A stretch of DNA of 64,000 nt from Siderastrea siderea. Taxonomy: Eukaryota > Cnidaria > Anthozoa > Scleractinia > Rhizangiidae. The notes below the pieces were generated by a model that saw nothing but the letters and a program-made list of their open reading frames with translations, was not told where the DNA came from and ran no database searches. Shown in pieces: positions 62,201 through 64,000 of this stretch. How positions within the stretch are numbered: the stretch's first letter is position 1; every line of letters begins with the position of its first letter. The stretch is taken from assembly GCA_964030785.1 (NCBI GenBank), contig OZ034970.1, forward strand, positions 43,200,335 to 43,264,334, given 5' to 3'. The position numbers and the translations under genes are program-made.

Positions 62201-63931
62201 TAATGCACTGAAATGGTGAGAAGAAATTTGATGCTGATCACCATTGGGGCTGAAAGGGTTCACCGTGAAAGTAACAGGAGCTGTTTCGAAAGACTATGGA
62301 ATTTACTTTACCTGAACTGGAGATACATTTGAATAACTGGCCAGCATCATTAGTCAAGATGCTTCCATCCTCCATGGAAACGAACAATGAATAAAGCTAT
62401 GATAACAAAAAAATTAATGATAATGAGCCCTGTTGTATGCAAGTACCCACATTCATAGTAATTACTTAAAACTATTTAACACTTAGTTTCTTGAGACAGG
62501 AAATTGCTCTACGACGGAAATCCGTCAGACAGAAAACTTACTTTTGTAAATTTTCCAATGGTATAACAATATAAAATCATGACTTCTATGAATGGAAATC
62601 CGTTACTGTTAAAACAAGAGAGGATCAAAATCCATCCTGATTTATTATTCTTACTGATTTGTCGTTACCGTCTGAACGACGCGAAAATGGACAGATTAAT
62701 TTCAAACAATATCACATCTTCAGAGGAAGTTTCCCATCTGAGATGGTTTTCAGTGTCTTAATGAATTCAGTAAATCGTGCTCACCATAATAACATTGAAT
62801 GTGTTTTTGGTAGTTCCTGGTAGCAAAGGAAAAGGTTTCACCTGCCATAAGAAGAAAAGACTATTTTACTTAAAATCAGTATAGGTACAATTTAACAGTC
62901 ACCTTTCTTTAAATCTTAAGGACAGAAATTCAACCACAATTAAAGCCTCACGGTGCCATGTGGCATTTAAGGCCCTACGAGGTTTCTGTAATCAAGGAGA
63001 GATTTTACATTAGGGGTGGGGGAGTGGCGGGGAGTCAGGGTAGAGATGGGTCCCATGCCCCTCCCTGGCCCAAACCTAGAGGACCAGGGGCAATCCTTTT
63101 TCCATGTATTTTGTCGAGAACCAGTTGGGAGAACTTGTTTTAAAATCAGGACAATTCATCCTCAGTGATCAACTCATTAATTCTCATGACTTGTATCTGT
63201 TATAATGCACGGATATGATGCGGAGAAATTTGACGCTGATCACTATCGGGGCTTGAAGGGTTGAAGACACTCCCCTCTTATCTGCAGTCCCATGCTTTGT
63301 TCCTACCTGCTGACCGTTTAGGTATTCATAAAGCCACTGAAGAATGCTGGGAGGCTCTTCGAACAAGGGAACAAACACTTCAGCTAAATGCTCTGAAAAA
63401 AAGACAGAGGACTGTCAACATTTTAAATTATGGGACATTTCCCATGGTAGTTAGTCGTAATCTCTGTCTAGTTGAAATCTTAAGTGACCTTCAAAAGGAT
63501 GAGAGAGAGGGGGAGAGAGTTCTATCTACTTGCTGAATTTCTAACACGGCAGCCACGTCGTTAGCATTACGTTTCCTCACCTGACTGCAGAGGCTGCAAA
63601 CTCGCCGGGGACGCGAAATGCAGAATCAGAAGTCTACTTTAACGCTCAAATGTTTATGCTCTTTAAAAATATCTTTGCACCAAAATTTCCGTTCTCGTTG
63701 CTGATTGTGCAAGCTTTACTACACCTGGTGTCTTGTATCTCGTTCCCTCTTACAAGAAAACTAACAGATCAAGACTAAAAATGAAGAAAGCATATAAAGT
63801 GTATTGACTAGTTGGTATTATTTATTATATTTGTACCTCTTGTAATGCGAGGCGGAGCATCCCACGAGCCTTTGAAGAGAACAGGAAAGTCTCTGCGGTA
63901 GTACTCTACATAGGCATGCCATCCAAGATCT
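18721..63931 (-). CDS. ANAPC1: Anaphase-promoting complex subunit 1 (APC1), 39 exons, 5' part outside the window
   Basis: APC1 is the largest scaffold subunit of the anaphase-promoting complex/cyclosome, the nuclear and cytoplasmic ubiquitin ligase that targets cyclin B and securin. I joined 39 exons (W1 at the right to W39 at the left), all with AG acceptors and GT donors and consistent phases, into 1,126 residues ending in TAG at 18721. That is roughly the C-terminal 60 percent of a 1,944-residue human protein. Landmarks in order: DLGWHAYVEYYRRDFP, LPFGVAVPIREA, KDLRVQEIRRLL, RTMALPVGR, LPIPPLDLTGRAPP, the proteasome/cyclosome (PC) repeats (FHNGVAAGL, HAGFLMALGLSGHL, QVAAILGVGLLYQGTA, SYSLAAGLALG, GATLALGLMFMKTNN, IIAGCCMAMGLRFAG, TILLSLAM), HLYVLAAEPR, and the C-terminal CFAVYHNVPLPHSLP. 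No frameshift or stop interrupts the joined frame, so the gene looks functional. The N-terminal WD40-like part lies beyond 64000. Several introns are swollen by mobile elements. Confidence 0.97.
19455..20000. repeat. Split copy of the 200-bp CCCTTTAAGCCCC family (copy 8), abutting a splice donor
   Basis: Left half about 19455-19531 (CATACACAGGTCATGAGAAT), right half about 19940-20000 (GTGAGGAGAATTTGTATAAG). They are separated by the TTAA-flanked element at 19536-19935. The right half ends within about six bases of the donor of ANAPC1 exon W38. Confidence 0.7.
19536..19935. mobile_element. TIR element, 400 bp, TTAA target duplication
   Basis: Left end GACGGATTCCGCTCAACGTT and right end AACGTTGAGCGGAAATCGTC are inverted. 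TTAA lies at 19532-19535 and 19936-19939. TTAA duplication is typical of piggyBac and Kolobok elements. Non-autonomous; nested inside repeat copy 8. Confidence 0.8.
20007..20135 (-). CDS. ANAPC1: ANAPC1 exon W38
   Basis: Acceptor CCGTTTTGTAG, donor GTAGCT. CCFAVYHNVPLPHSLP matches ACFLVYHSVPAPQHLP. Repeat-family sequence begins a few bases beyond the donor. Confidence 0.94.
20447..20522 (-). CDS. ANAPC1: ANAPC1 exon W37
   Basis: Acceptor TTTCGCCCTTGCAG, donor GTAAGT. YKFLLEDSIDRLMKR corresponds to SEFLPVVKCTIDNTLDQW. Confidence 0.88.
20628..20919. mobile_element. Palindromic MITE, 292 bp (family 1, copy B)
   Basis: Ends TAGCCTGAGAAAACAGCC and GGCTGTTTTCTCAGGCTA. The whole element is a near palindrome. 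Flanks CTCTACACG and CTCTACCTG match at 7 of 9 bases, a decayed 9-bp duplication. Same family as 8344-8625. Confidence 0.85.
20930..21260 (+). repeat. Tandem cluster of an ~85-bp dispersed repeat
   Basis: Three or four imperfect units, each with TTCAAATGAAAGCTACTGAG, CTGTGATACT-like and AAGGTGGTTCTAACTTTTGA, then GTGGATGAAATC. Single copies or fragments occur at about 5680-5760, 19010-19120, 28430-28530 and 31680-31830. Confidence 0.75.
21327..21440 (-). CDS. ANAPC1: ANAPC1 exon W36
   Basis: Acceptor TTTCTTTTAG, donor GTGCAT. VWQMKLALTFYSKALP matches LWQIKLVLEFFSSR. Confidence 0.93.
21715..21850 (+). repeat. tRNA-derived SINE (family A), degenerate copy 3
   Basis: GGCGCAGTGGTGGAGAACTC, then ATGTGGCCCGGGTTTGAAC and CATATGTGTGTTGAGCTGG, in the same order as in the copies at 15823 and 28868 but more decayed. 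Confidence 0.65.
22165..22260 (-). CDS. ANAPC1: ANAPC1 exon W35
   Basis: Acceptor CTTTACTTGAAG, donor GTATTG. SALVECVTEEKPEVLK matches SVLYECVTQETPEML. Confidence 0.92.
22687..22900. repeat. CCCTTTAAGCCCC family, copy 2
   Basis: Ends AACCCTTTAAGCCCCAATAG and ATATTGGGGCTTAGAGGGTC are inverted, which shows that the family has terminal inverted repeats. About 200 bp, non-coding. Confidence 0.8.
23490..23576 (-). CDS. ANAPC1: ANAPC1 exon W34
   Basis: Acceptor TTCTTTTTAGA-type (CTTTTTAG), donor GTGAGT. SFSSDPNLIALAELFG matches AFTSDPALLSFAEYF. Confidence 0.93.
23951..24097. mobile_element. Palindromic MITE, 147 bp
   Basis: Ends GGCCCCAGTTGTTCAAAAGT and its complement ACTTTTCAACAACTGGGGCC. Arms contain TTGGATAGCGCTATCC. 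No clear target duplication. Confidence 0.8.
24288..24425. mobile_element. Short TIR MITE
   Basis: CCTGTTCCAGGCGTCCAGTTAG-like left end and CTATCTGAACGCCTGGAACA right end are inverted. The interior is AT-rich and non-coding. Confidence 0.6.
24557..24604 (-). CDS. ANAPC1: ANAPC1 exon W33
   Basis: Acceptor TCTCTAACAG, donor GTAAGA, 16 codons. GHRNILAKTFSAQTEQ matches GWQSLLAQT. Confidence 0.88.
25190..25265 (-). CDS. ANAPC1: ANAPC1 exon W32
   Basis: Acceptor GACGTTTACAG, donor GTTAGT. LGTLFVKRRTGFLSYADDP matches the GVLYVKLRAGQLSYKEDP segment. Confidence 0.94.
25433..25500 (-). CDS. ANAPC1: ANAPC1 exon W31
   Basis: Acceptor TCTTTGTTTCAG, donor GTAAGA. VSGLRYWPVTIDF matches VKGPRYWELLID. Confidence 0.93.
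26127..26204 (-). CDS. ANAPC1: ANAPC1 exon W30
   Basis: Acceptor GCTTTTATAG, donor GTAAAT. LTAPCILPELQLIKK matches MAPTLLPELHLLKQ. Confidence 0.93.
27115..27310. repeat. CCCTTTAAGCCCC family, copy 3
   Basis: Contains ACATACAGGTCATGAGAATC and ends GATATTGGGGCTTGAAGGGT. Confidence 0.75.
27431..27548 (-). CDS. ANAPC1: ANAPC1 exon W29
   Basis: Acceptor TTATCCTTTTAG, donor GTTGGC. YHLQAFRHLYVLAAEPR then VLVPREVDTN, near identical to the family. Confidence 0.97.
27645..27735 (-). repeat. SINE body fragment (family C)
   Basis: Shares ATTATACACCTGGAGG and GAGACAATGTGGAGTTAAG with the body of the SINE at 34790-34955; the tRNA-like head is missing. Confidence 0.5.
28118..28204 (-). CDS. ANAPC1: ANAPC1 exon W28
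   Basis: Acceptor TTTGTTGTCTAG, donor GTAATA. FTLSTSGPAVAALVCAFYPR matches the SLSTSN/AALLCALYPHFP block; continues with STDNR. Confidence 0.95.
28686..28822 (-). CDS. ANAPC1: ANAPC1 exon W27
   Basis: Acceptor CTGTTTTCAG, donor GTTAGA. VMAGTGNLDVLR and SHMAVHMAVGLLFLGGG, the last PC repeat. Confidence 0.95.
28868..29060 (+). repeat. tRNA-derived SINE (family A), copy 2
   Basis: GGGATGGCACAGTGGCGAGA (A box), GGGTTCGATTCCCGCGG (B box), then TCATATGTGGATTGAGC and CTCCTCAAAAACCAACACTT. It sits just upstream of ANAPC1 exon W27. Confidence 0.85.
29303..29386. repeat. Tandem duplication, 42-bp unit
   Basis: Two adjacent copies of AATTGA(A/G)CCAATCAGATTCGCGTATTCGCAATAGA, written here as a consensus. 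Each contains a CCAAT box. Confidence 0.8.
29617..29673 (-). CDS. ANAPC1: ANAPC1 exon W26
   Basis: Acceptor TTGTTTTTCCAG, donor GTATGT. PTVETCLNTILLSLAM matches LETCLSVVLLSLAM. Confidence 0.95.
29910..29963 (-). CDS. ANAPC1: ANAPC1 exon W25
   Basis: Acceptor TTTGTTTACAG, donor GTAATT. YTKYCKDLLSSSAVEQ, the linker equivalent to HKFAKDFMTYL. A poly-G tract follows in the intron. Confidence 0.85.
30264..30354 (-). CDS. ANAPC1: ANAPC1 exon W24
   Basis: Acceptor CTTTATTTTCAG, donor GTATTT. VNIIAGCCMAMGLRFAGSS, conserved PC repeat. Confidence 0.95.
31102..31175 (-). CDS. ANAPC1: ANAPC1 exon W23
   Basis: Acceptor GCTTTCACAG, donor GTTGGT. IVKQ then a variable Ser/Thr/Glu stretch and DIDVETL, matching DLNLETL. 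Confidence 0.88.
32183..32257 (-). CDS. ANAPC1: ANAPC1 exon W22
   Basis: Acceptor TATTTCTCTAG, donor GTAAGG. GLIMWDSIYPSTDWVESH aligns with the CLILWDDILPNSKWVDS segment. Confidence 0.94.
32402..32480 (-). CDS. ANAPC1: ANAPC1 exon W21
   Basis: Acceptor TTGTTCTTAG, donor GTGAGA. AAWLDAPDTQFMMDFIRPD matches the DWLRAPDTMYLLDF region. Confidence 0.95.
33027..33109 (-). CDS. ANAPC1: ANAPC1 exon W20
   Basis: Acceptor CTCCCTGACAG, donor GTATGT. VTGPGATLALGLMFMKTNN, conserved PC repeat. Confidence 0.96.
33236..33477. mobile_element. Palindromic MITE, 242 bp
   Basis: GGGCCTGGCTAAACTAGGAA at the left, TTTCCTAGTTTAGCCAGGCCC-type right end. Extra inner copies of GCTAAACTGGGAA sit in both arms. TAC flanks both sides, a possible 3-bp duplication as in PIF/Harbinger elements. 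Confidence 0.8.
34260..34760. mobile_element. TIR element rich in CGCAAAAATTA motifs, copy A
   Basis: Contains TTCGCGATCCGAAAAATAAG, CCGCAAAAATTTACTCCACT and, at the right end, CTCCCGCAAAAATTTAGTGC. The copy at 43467-43986 shares these blocks in order. Boundaries are approximate. Confidence 0.6.
34790..34955 (-). repeat. tRNA-derived SINE (family C)
   Basis: Read on the minus strand: GTGGTGTAGTGGTGAGCGCG (A box), GGTCGGTGGTTCAAGGCC (B box), then a body with CTCTCTCCACCCAGGTGTAT ahead of a poly-G tract. Confidence 0.7.
34994..35041 (-). CDS. ANAPC1: ANAPC1 exon W19
   Basis: Acceptor CTTTCTCAG, donor GTAACT, 16 codons. EKFKSPSYQIK matches EKHKSPSYQIK. Confidence 0.95.
35144..35230 (-). CDS. 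ANAPC1: ANAPC1 exon W18
   Basis: Acceptor TATTTTTCAG, donor GTTGGC. ADQLYHYMVGGQT matches EQLYQYMVGG. Confidence 0.94.
35455..35590 (+). repeat. tRNA-derived SINE (family B)
   Basis: TGTAGCTCAGTGATAGAGCA (A box) and ATAGGTTCGAGTCCTGTTGG (B box), followed by AACTGAATAAAACATCTTTC, also found after the copy at 44000. Confidence 0.75.
35597..35771. mobile_element. TIR MITE, 175 bp
   Basis: TATATACCTAATTCAATAAG and CTTTATTGAATTAGGTATATA-type ends are inverted. TA or TATA could be the target duplication. The interior contains four ATGCCCAA units. Confidence 0.7.
36606..36697 (-). CDS. ANAPC1: ANAPC1 exon W17
   Basis: Acceptor ATTATTGACAG, donor GTAACC. RPPGPEMENAVNRESYSL, then AAGLALGLVML, conserved PC repeat. 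Confidence 0.96.
37346..37530 (-). CDS. ANAPC1: ANAPC1 exon W16
   Basis: Acceptor CTCAATTGCAG, donor GTGAGA, the longest exon here. GTMDVTTTKMLSIHIDALLP and QVAAILGVGLLYQGTA, a signature PC repeat. Confidence 0.97.
37590..37930. repeat. Degenerate minisatellite (GTGTCTGTCTTAGAGA-like)
   Basis: Many diverged copies of a 17-20 bp unit around GTCTGTCTTAGAGA between exons W15 and W16 of ANAPC1. Confidence 0.6.
38167..38216 (-). CDS. ANAPC1: ANAPC1 exon W15
   Basis: Acceptor TTTGTAATTAG, donor GTGAGT. GHELTTVGLLLGTAAA, a PC repeat. Confidence 0.93.
38538..38738. mobile_element. TIR MITE, about 200 bp
   Basis: GGGGCCCGTTTCTCGAAAAT at the left and TTTCGAGGAACGGGGCCC at the right are inverted. A degenerate relative flanks the assembly gap at about 46520-46735. 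Confidence 0.7.
38755..38860 (-). repeat. Penelope-like terminal repeat fragment
   Basis: ATGATCGTTCGGGTGAGTGT, AGTCCTGAGAAGGACTG and GACATTGACTGACGTTTCGG match the end of the element at 44262-45292. It runs up to the donor of ANAPC1 exon W14. Confidence 0.7.
38864..39004 (-). CDS. ANAPC1: ANAPC1 exon W14
   Basis: Acceptor TTTCTGACAG, donor GTGAGA, 47 codons. STWIVYNKP and EEHAGFLMALGLSGHL are conserved PC-repeat sequence. Confidence 0.96.
39598..39812. repeat. CCCTTTAAGCCCC family, copy 4
   Basis: Contains ATTCTCCTTACTGTTCTCCA and ATCATGACATCTTATCCTTG; ends near CAAGGGCTTAAAG. Confidence 0.75.
40543..40654 (-). CDS. ANAPC1: ANAPC1 exon W13
   Basis: Acceptor TCGCGGTTAG, donor GTGAAC. WPQFHNGVAAGLRIA, the first recognisable part of the PC-repeat region. 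Confidence 0.95.
40950..41400 (-). pseudogene. CR1/L2-like non-LTR retrotransposon, 3' fragment
   Basis: A minus-strand frame at 41120-41371 encodes MAPGYLADRFVKRFSISGRQ, then TRSSQLLDIPPLKTTADQRS and FYNQEVKLWNDLPDELK, the typical C-terminus of CR1/L2/Rex-clade ORF2 proteins. The 3' side ends in (AATA)n-like repeats. No reverse transcriptase is left. Confidence 0.75.
41704..41897. repeat. CCCTTTAAGCCCC family, copy 5
   Basis: CATCAAGCCCCAATATCAAC at the left, CACTGTTGGGGCTTTTTAA at the right. Confidence 0.75.
42162..42251 (-). CDS. ANAPC1: ANAPC1 exon W12
   Basis: Acceptor TTTTGTAG, donor GTGATA. GMFTMATSHPVLTETLPIPP, then LDLTGRAPP, a conserved block. Confidence 0.95.
42736..43035. mobile_element. 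Palindromic MITE, 300 bp, TAA target duplication
   Basis: GGCTTGGTACCCACTAGAGA at the left and its near complement CTAGTGGGTACCAAGCC at the right. TAA lies on both sides (42733-42735 and 43036-43038), the PIF/Harbinger signature. The interior is built from CATAATCATAA units. Confidence 0.88.
43335..43412 (-). CDS. ANAPC1: ANAPC1 exon W11
   Basis: Acceptor TTGATTTTCAG, donor GTATGC. DHDFIQEQETRLLMMCKRTM, continuing ALPVGR, is a near-exact family match. Confidence 0.95.
43467..43986. mobile_element. TIR element rich in CGCAAAAATTA motifs, copy B
   Basis: Left end GGCACTAAATTTTTGCGGG; the reverse complement of the right end is CCGTGTAGCGCTAGATTTTG. Shares TTCCCGCAAAAATTTACTCC and AATTAATTCCCAGCAAGAAA with copy A at about 34260-34760. 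Confidence 0.65.
44000..44110 (+). repeat. tRNA-derived SINE (family B)
   Basis: CAGTAGCTCAGTGGTTAAAG (A box) and CTGGGTTCGACTCCCGTCGG (B box), followed by ACAACATCTTTCTTAC as in the 35455 copy. Confidence 0.75.
44325..44356 (-). ncRNA. Hammerhead-like core in Penelope repeat
   Basis: On the minus strand CTGATGA (44350-44356), 20 intervening bases able to form only a weak stem, then GAAAC (44325-44329). A diverged plus-strand counterpart lies at about 44367-44407 (CTGTTGC ... GTCGAAAC). Core bases fit a hammerhead, but the helices are weak. Confidence 0.35.
44587..45195 (+). pseudogene. CR1/L2-like non-LTR retrotransposon, 3' fragment
   Basis: A plus-strand frame to 44970 encodes LPSLYNRRLQDICILMYKVK, then SHAYNLRHKDSYQP and HSIRYLGPRLWSKIPSKDR, the C-terminal region of CR1/L2-type ORF2. 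It ends with an (ATT)n tail near 45195, the usual 3' end of such elements. 5' truncated, dead. Confidence 0.8.
45372..45478 (-). CDS. ANAPC1: ANAPC1 exon W10
   Basis: Acceptor TTATCTTTCAG, donor GTATGT. GKDLRVQEIRRLLQSSKP matches the strongly conserved EDLRVQDVRRLLQS segment. Confidence 0.95.
45930..45983 (-). CDS. ANAPC1: ANAPC1 exon W9
   Basis: Acceptor TGTTTTCCAG, donor GTTAGT, 18 codons. KATLKEGEIDDGFNLDDE, the acidic linker of APC1. Confidence 0.85.
46301..46500. other. Assembly gap (200 N)
   Basis: Exactly 200 N in the intron between ANAPC1 exons W8 and W9. The round length suggests a placeholder. The reading frames drawn through it are meaningless. Confidence 1.
46520..46735. repeat. 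Degenerate MITE next to the gap
   Basis: CCGTTTCTCACAACTCCC at the left and CATAAAATAGTTTTCGGCCCC at the right resemble the MITE at 38538-38738; the ends are eroded. Confidence 0.5.
46964..47031 (-). CDS. ANAPC1: ANAPC1 exon W8
   Basis: Acceptor TTATTTCAG, donor GTATGT. Completes the IGR motif (IGREDLASMLQTEKKK). Confidence 0.88.
47584..47597. repeat. LINE target-site duplication, left
   Basis: ATGTTGGAACAACA. Its last A, joined to TG of the element, forms the apparent ORF1 start codon. Confidence 0.93.
47597..48379 (+). pseudogene. LINE ORF1 (coiled coil plus RRM/CTD), interrupted
   Basis: One frame of 260 codons with an internal TAG at 47879-47881. The N-terminal part is a coiled coil (EIEKSLEHAWAEIEEVQQEA, then ELQAEIEQIRADNNQM). 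The C-terminal part matches the L1 ORF1p (Transposase_22) RRM and CTD: ALENFTRRENLRIMNIPEA, IKFYAVHRVG, RPRPIIARFVSREH, YITKDYARAIQEERRSLIKA. The protein would act as a nucleic-acid chaperone. Its ATG is made by the insertion junction, so the true N-terminus is missing. Confidence 0.9.
48649..52110 (+). pseudogene. LINE ORF2: endonuclease and reverse transcriptase
   Basis: Open in one frame from just after a stop at 48646 to 52110. No ATG begins the endonuclease; the first residues with family similarity are LTLNVRGLRNQ at 48694, so the start is eroded or out of frame. Endonuclease motifs: FLQEIYSE, YNVYAPND, GGDWNVTL, RIDFFLVA and PDHKAI (the usual Ser of SDH is replaced). Reverse transcriptase motifs: NWRPITLLNLDYKIASKAIA, PDQTGFIKGRYI, LLQLDFRKASDTIEW (50479-50514), RGVRQGCPLSPYLF, FADDTSLLC (50788-50814). 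The KAFD Phe is Ser at 50503-50505. The frame breaks near 52060 at a run of eight T. Confidence 0.93.
52082..52414 (+). pseudogene. LINE ORF2 C-terminal part in shifted frames
   Basis: After the T run the sense frame shifts: FCLFCQEPDSISHTFLNC gives the CxxC...H...C finger typical of L1/Tx1 ORF2. A second shift near 52262 leads to KLLRKFNYTLLFAK, a stop, then YTQKLLKKEINTKEYIRKLT. Several lesions, so not functional. Confidence 0.8.
52625..52638. repeat. LINE target-site duplication, right
   Basis: ATGTTGGAACAACA directly after the A-rich tail; the first A may belong to the tail. Confidence 0.93.
52782..53131. repeat. 175-bp tandem duplication with C tract
   Basis: Two units, 52782-52956 and about 52957-53131, nearly identical: GCCCCAGGGGCATTAGACCC, a C tract, GGGGTGTAAAATATGTTACG and AAAACCGGAGGTCTGGGGCA. 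Unit two ends in a long A run. Related sequence (ACTAGACCCCGTCCTGACGG) follows to about 53195. Confidence 0.92.
53249..53294. repeat. (AATC)n microsatellite
   Basis: About ten AATC units in the intron before ANAPC1 exon W7. Confidence 0.95.
53542..53664 (-). CDS. ANAPC1: ANAPC1 exon W7
   Basis: Acceptor ATATTCTTGAAG, donor GTAAGT. GLTCKDLDCLPFGVAVPI is a near-identical match to the conserved LPFGIALPIRDA block. An open frame extends upstream through the acceptor but is not conserved. Confidence 0.92.
54617..55041. mobile_element. TIR element built of AACTTGCGACTCCG motifs
   Basis: TAAAGTCCTGGTCAAACGGA at the left and CCTTTTGGCCAGGGCTTTA at the right are inverted, with several internal direct and inverted copies of CAAACGGAGTCGCAAGT. 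A second, internal left end at 54656 (AAGCCCTGGCCAAACGG) suggests a nested or duplicated end. Confidence 0.75.
55391..55437 (-). CDS. ANAPC1: ANAPC1 exon W6
   Basis: Acceptor TTCTCCTGCAG, donor GTAAGA, 47 bases. FDSAADKVVAFLADR corresponds to the LAERLVVWM helix. The 5.9-kb intron before it is filled by the foldback element. Confidence 0.85.
56014..56327. repeat. CCCGAATCCCG-rich array in the left arm
   Basis: About 310 bases with many copies of TCCCGAATCCCG / ATCCCGCATCCCG, absent from the matching place in the right arm, where about 100 unrelated bases (59890-59995) occur. Confidence 0.75.
56526..58450. mobile_element. Nested TIR element, 1.9 kb, 9-bp target duplication
   Basis: Flanked by CAGTTTCAC at 56517-56525 and 58451-58459. 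Ends GGGTGTCTGTAAAACCCGGA and TCCGGGTTTTACAGACACCC are inverted. Each arm then has a CCGGAACACCCC minisatellite (56540-56720 and, inverted, 58270-58435) and further inverted sequence to about 56820 and 58170. The interior is AT-rich without a coding frame. Fits a non-autonomous Mutator-like element. Confidence 0.88.
60283..60362 (-). repeat. tRNA-like SINE head (Glu-CTC-like loop)
   Basis: On the minus strand ATGGCCTAGTGGACTAGTTA (A box) and CCGGGTTCGACACTCAGCGG (B box), with an anticodon-like loop ATCTCAC. The T and acceptor stems pair poorly, so I call a SINE or tRNA-derived repeat, not a gene. Confidence 0.55.
60845..60882. repeat. GGACGGAC-type microsatellite
   Basis: Imperfect (GGAC)n / (ACGG)n run in the intron between ANAPC1 exons W5 and W6. 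Confidence 0.85.
61364..61421 (-). CDS. ANAPC1: ANAPC1 exon W5
   Basis: Acceptor ATGTTTGCAG, donor GTAAGA. Encodes EVNSTFEESLGKLQEKLK. Weakly conserved sequence; supported by splice sites and phase. Confidence 0.75.
62052..62262. repeat. CCCTTTAAGCCCC family, copy 6
   Basis: AACCCTTTCAGTCCCAGCAT at the left and ATTGGGGCTGAAAGGGTT at the right. Confidence 0.8.
62312..62396 (-). CDS. ANAPC1: ANAPC1 exon W4
   Basis: Acceptor GTTATCATAG, donor GTAAAG. Encodes LYSLFVSMEDGS and following residues, equivalent to the ALYILGDES region. Confidence 0.85.
62785..62841 (-). CDS. ANAPC1: ANAPC1 exon W3
   Basis: Acceptor TTATGGCAG, donor GTGAGC, 19 codons in phase 0. Encodes VKPFPLLPGTTKNTFNVIM, aligning with the YPYLPG segment. 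Confidence 0.85.
63100..63266. repeat. CCCTTTAAGCCCC family, copy 7 (truncated left)
   Basis: Starts mid-element near CCATGTATTTTGTCGAGAAC and ends TCGGGGCTTGAAGGGTT, just downstream of ANAPC1 exon W2. Confidence 0.75.
63307..63392 (-). CDS. ANAPC1: ANAPC1 exon W2
   Basis: Acceptor CTTTTTTTCAG, donor GTAGGA. EEPPSILQWLYEYLNG matches the conserved EPPSIYQW block of APC1. Confidence 0.93.
63837..63931 (-). CDS. ANAPC1: ANAPC1 exon W1
   Basis: Acceptor GATGCTTCAG, donor GTACAA. DLGWHAYVEYYRRDFP matches the conserved tyrosine-rich helix before the PC region. It begins with the last base of a split codon, so an earlier exon lies to the right. Confidence 0.9.
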
Positions 63932-64000
63932 CTGAAGCATCACATATAATCAAGTAAACAGGGTCGTAATGAGGTGTATGGGATTGGGGATCAATGGGGT

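Noticed and set aside
1..64000. Bacterial features (operons, CRISPR, phage, toxin-antitoxin, origins)
   Set aside because: The window is eukaryotic: spliced genes, polyA signals, SINEs and LINEs. Nothing resembles these features.

Overview
The window looks like nuclear DNA of an anthozoan cnidarian, most likely a stony coral. It is AT-rich and crowded with short transposable elements. It carries conserved animal genes with mostly small, spliced exons, and several repeat families that I associate with coral genomes. The organism call is an inference from gene structure and repeat style; no marker gene settles it. A 200-base run of N at 46301-46500 shows that this is a scaffold with an assembly gap.

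Three protein genes lie head-to-tail on the minus strand. (1) 1850-6221: a five-exon gene for a 343-residue protein with an N-terminal PH domain, a Pro/Gly/Tyr-rich linker and a Gly/His-rich tail. (2) 9183-11997: POLE2, the second subunit of DNA polymerase epsilon, complete at 522 residues in only two exons. (3) 18721-63931: the 3' part of ANAPC1 (APC1, scaffold subunit of the anaphase-promoting complex). I reconstructed 39 consecutive exons joined in frame (1,126 residues to the stop). They cover the end of the region before the PC repeats, the PC-repeat domain and the C-terminus. The N-terminal exons lie beyond the right edge.

The rest is mostly mobile DNA. 6.2-9.1 kb: a TIR element and a palindromic MITE with a perfect 9-bp target duplication. 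12.0-18.7 kb: a Penelope-like element with its own insertion and a hammerhead-like motif, a 464-bp TIR element, SINEs, and a TIR element containing a coding-like ORF with a polyA signal. Inside ANAPC1 introns: a 5'-truncated L1/Tx1-type LINE (47598-52624, 14-bp target duplication), a second Penelope-like palindrome (44262-45292), two CR1/L2-like 3' fragments, a 4.4-kb foldback element with a second element nested in one arm (55782-60224), many MITEs, and an eight-copy dispersed family, one copy of which abuts a splice donor.

POLE2 (replication) and ANAPC1 (mitotic exit, G1) both serve the cell cycle. Nothing in the sequence shows co-regulation, and I treat their adjacency as synteny only. I found no operon, CRISPR, rRNA or intact tRNA, and no new multi-gene system. 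The most unusual structures are the nested foldback element, the Penelope palindromes with ribozyme-like motifs, and the contrast between intron-poor POLE2 and intron-rich ANAPC1.
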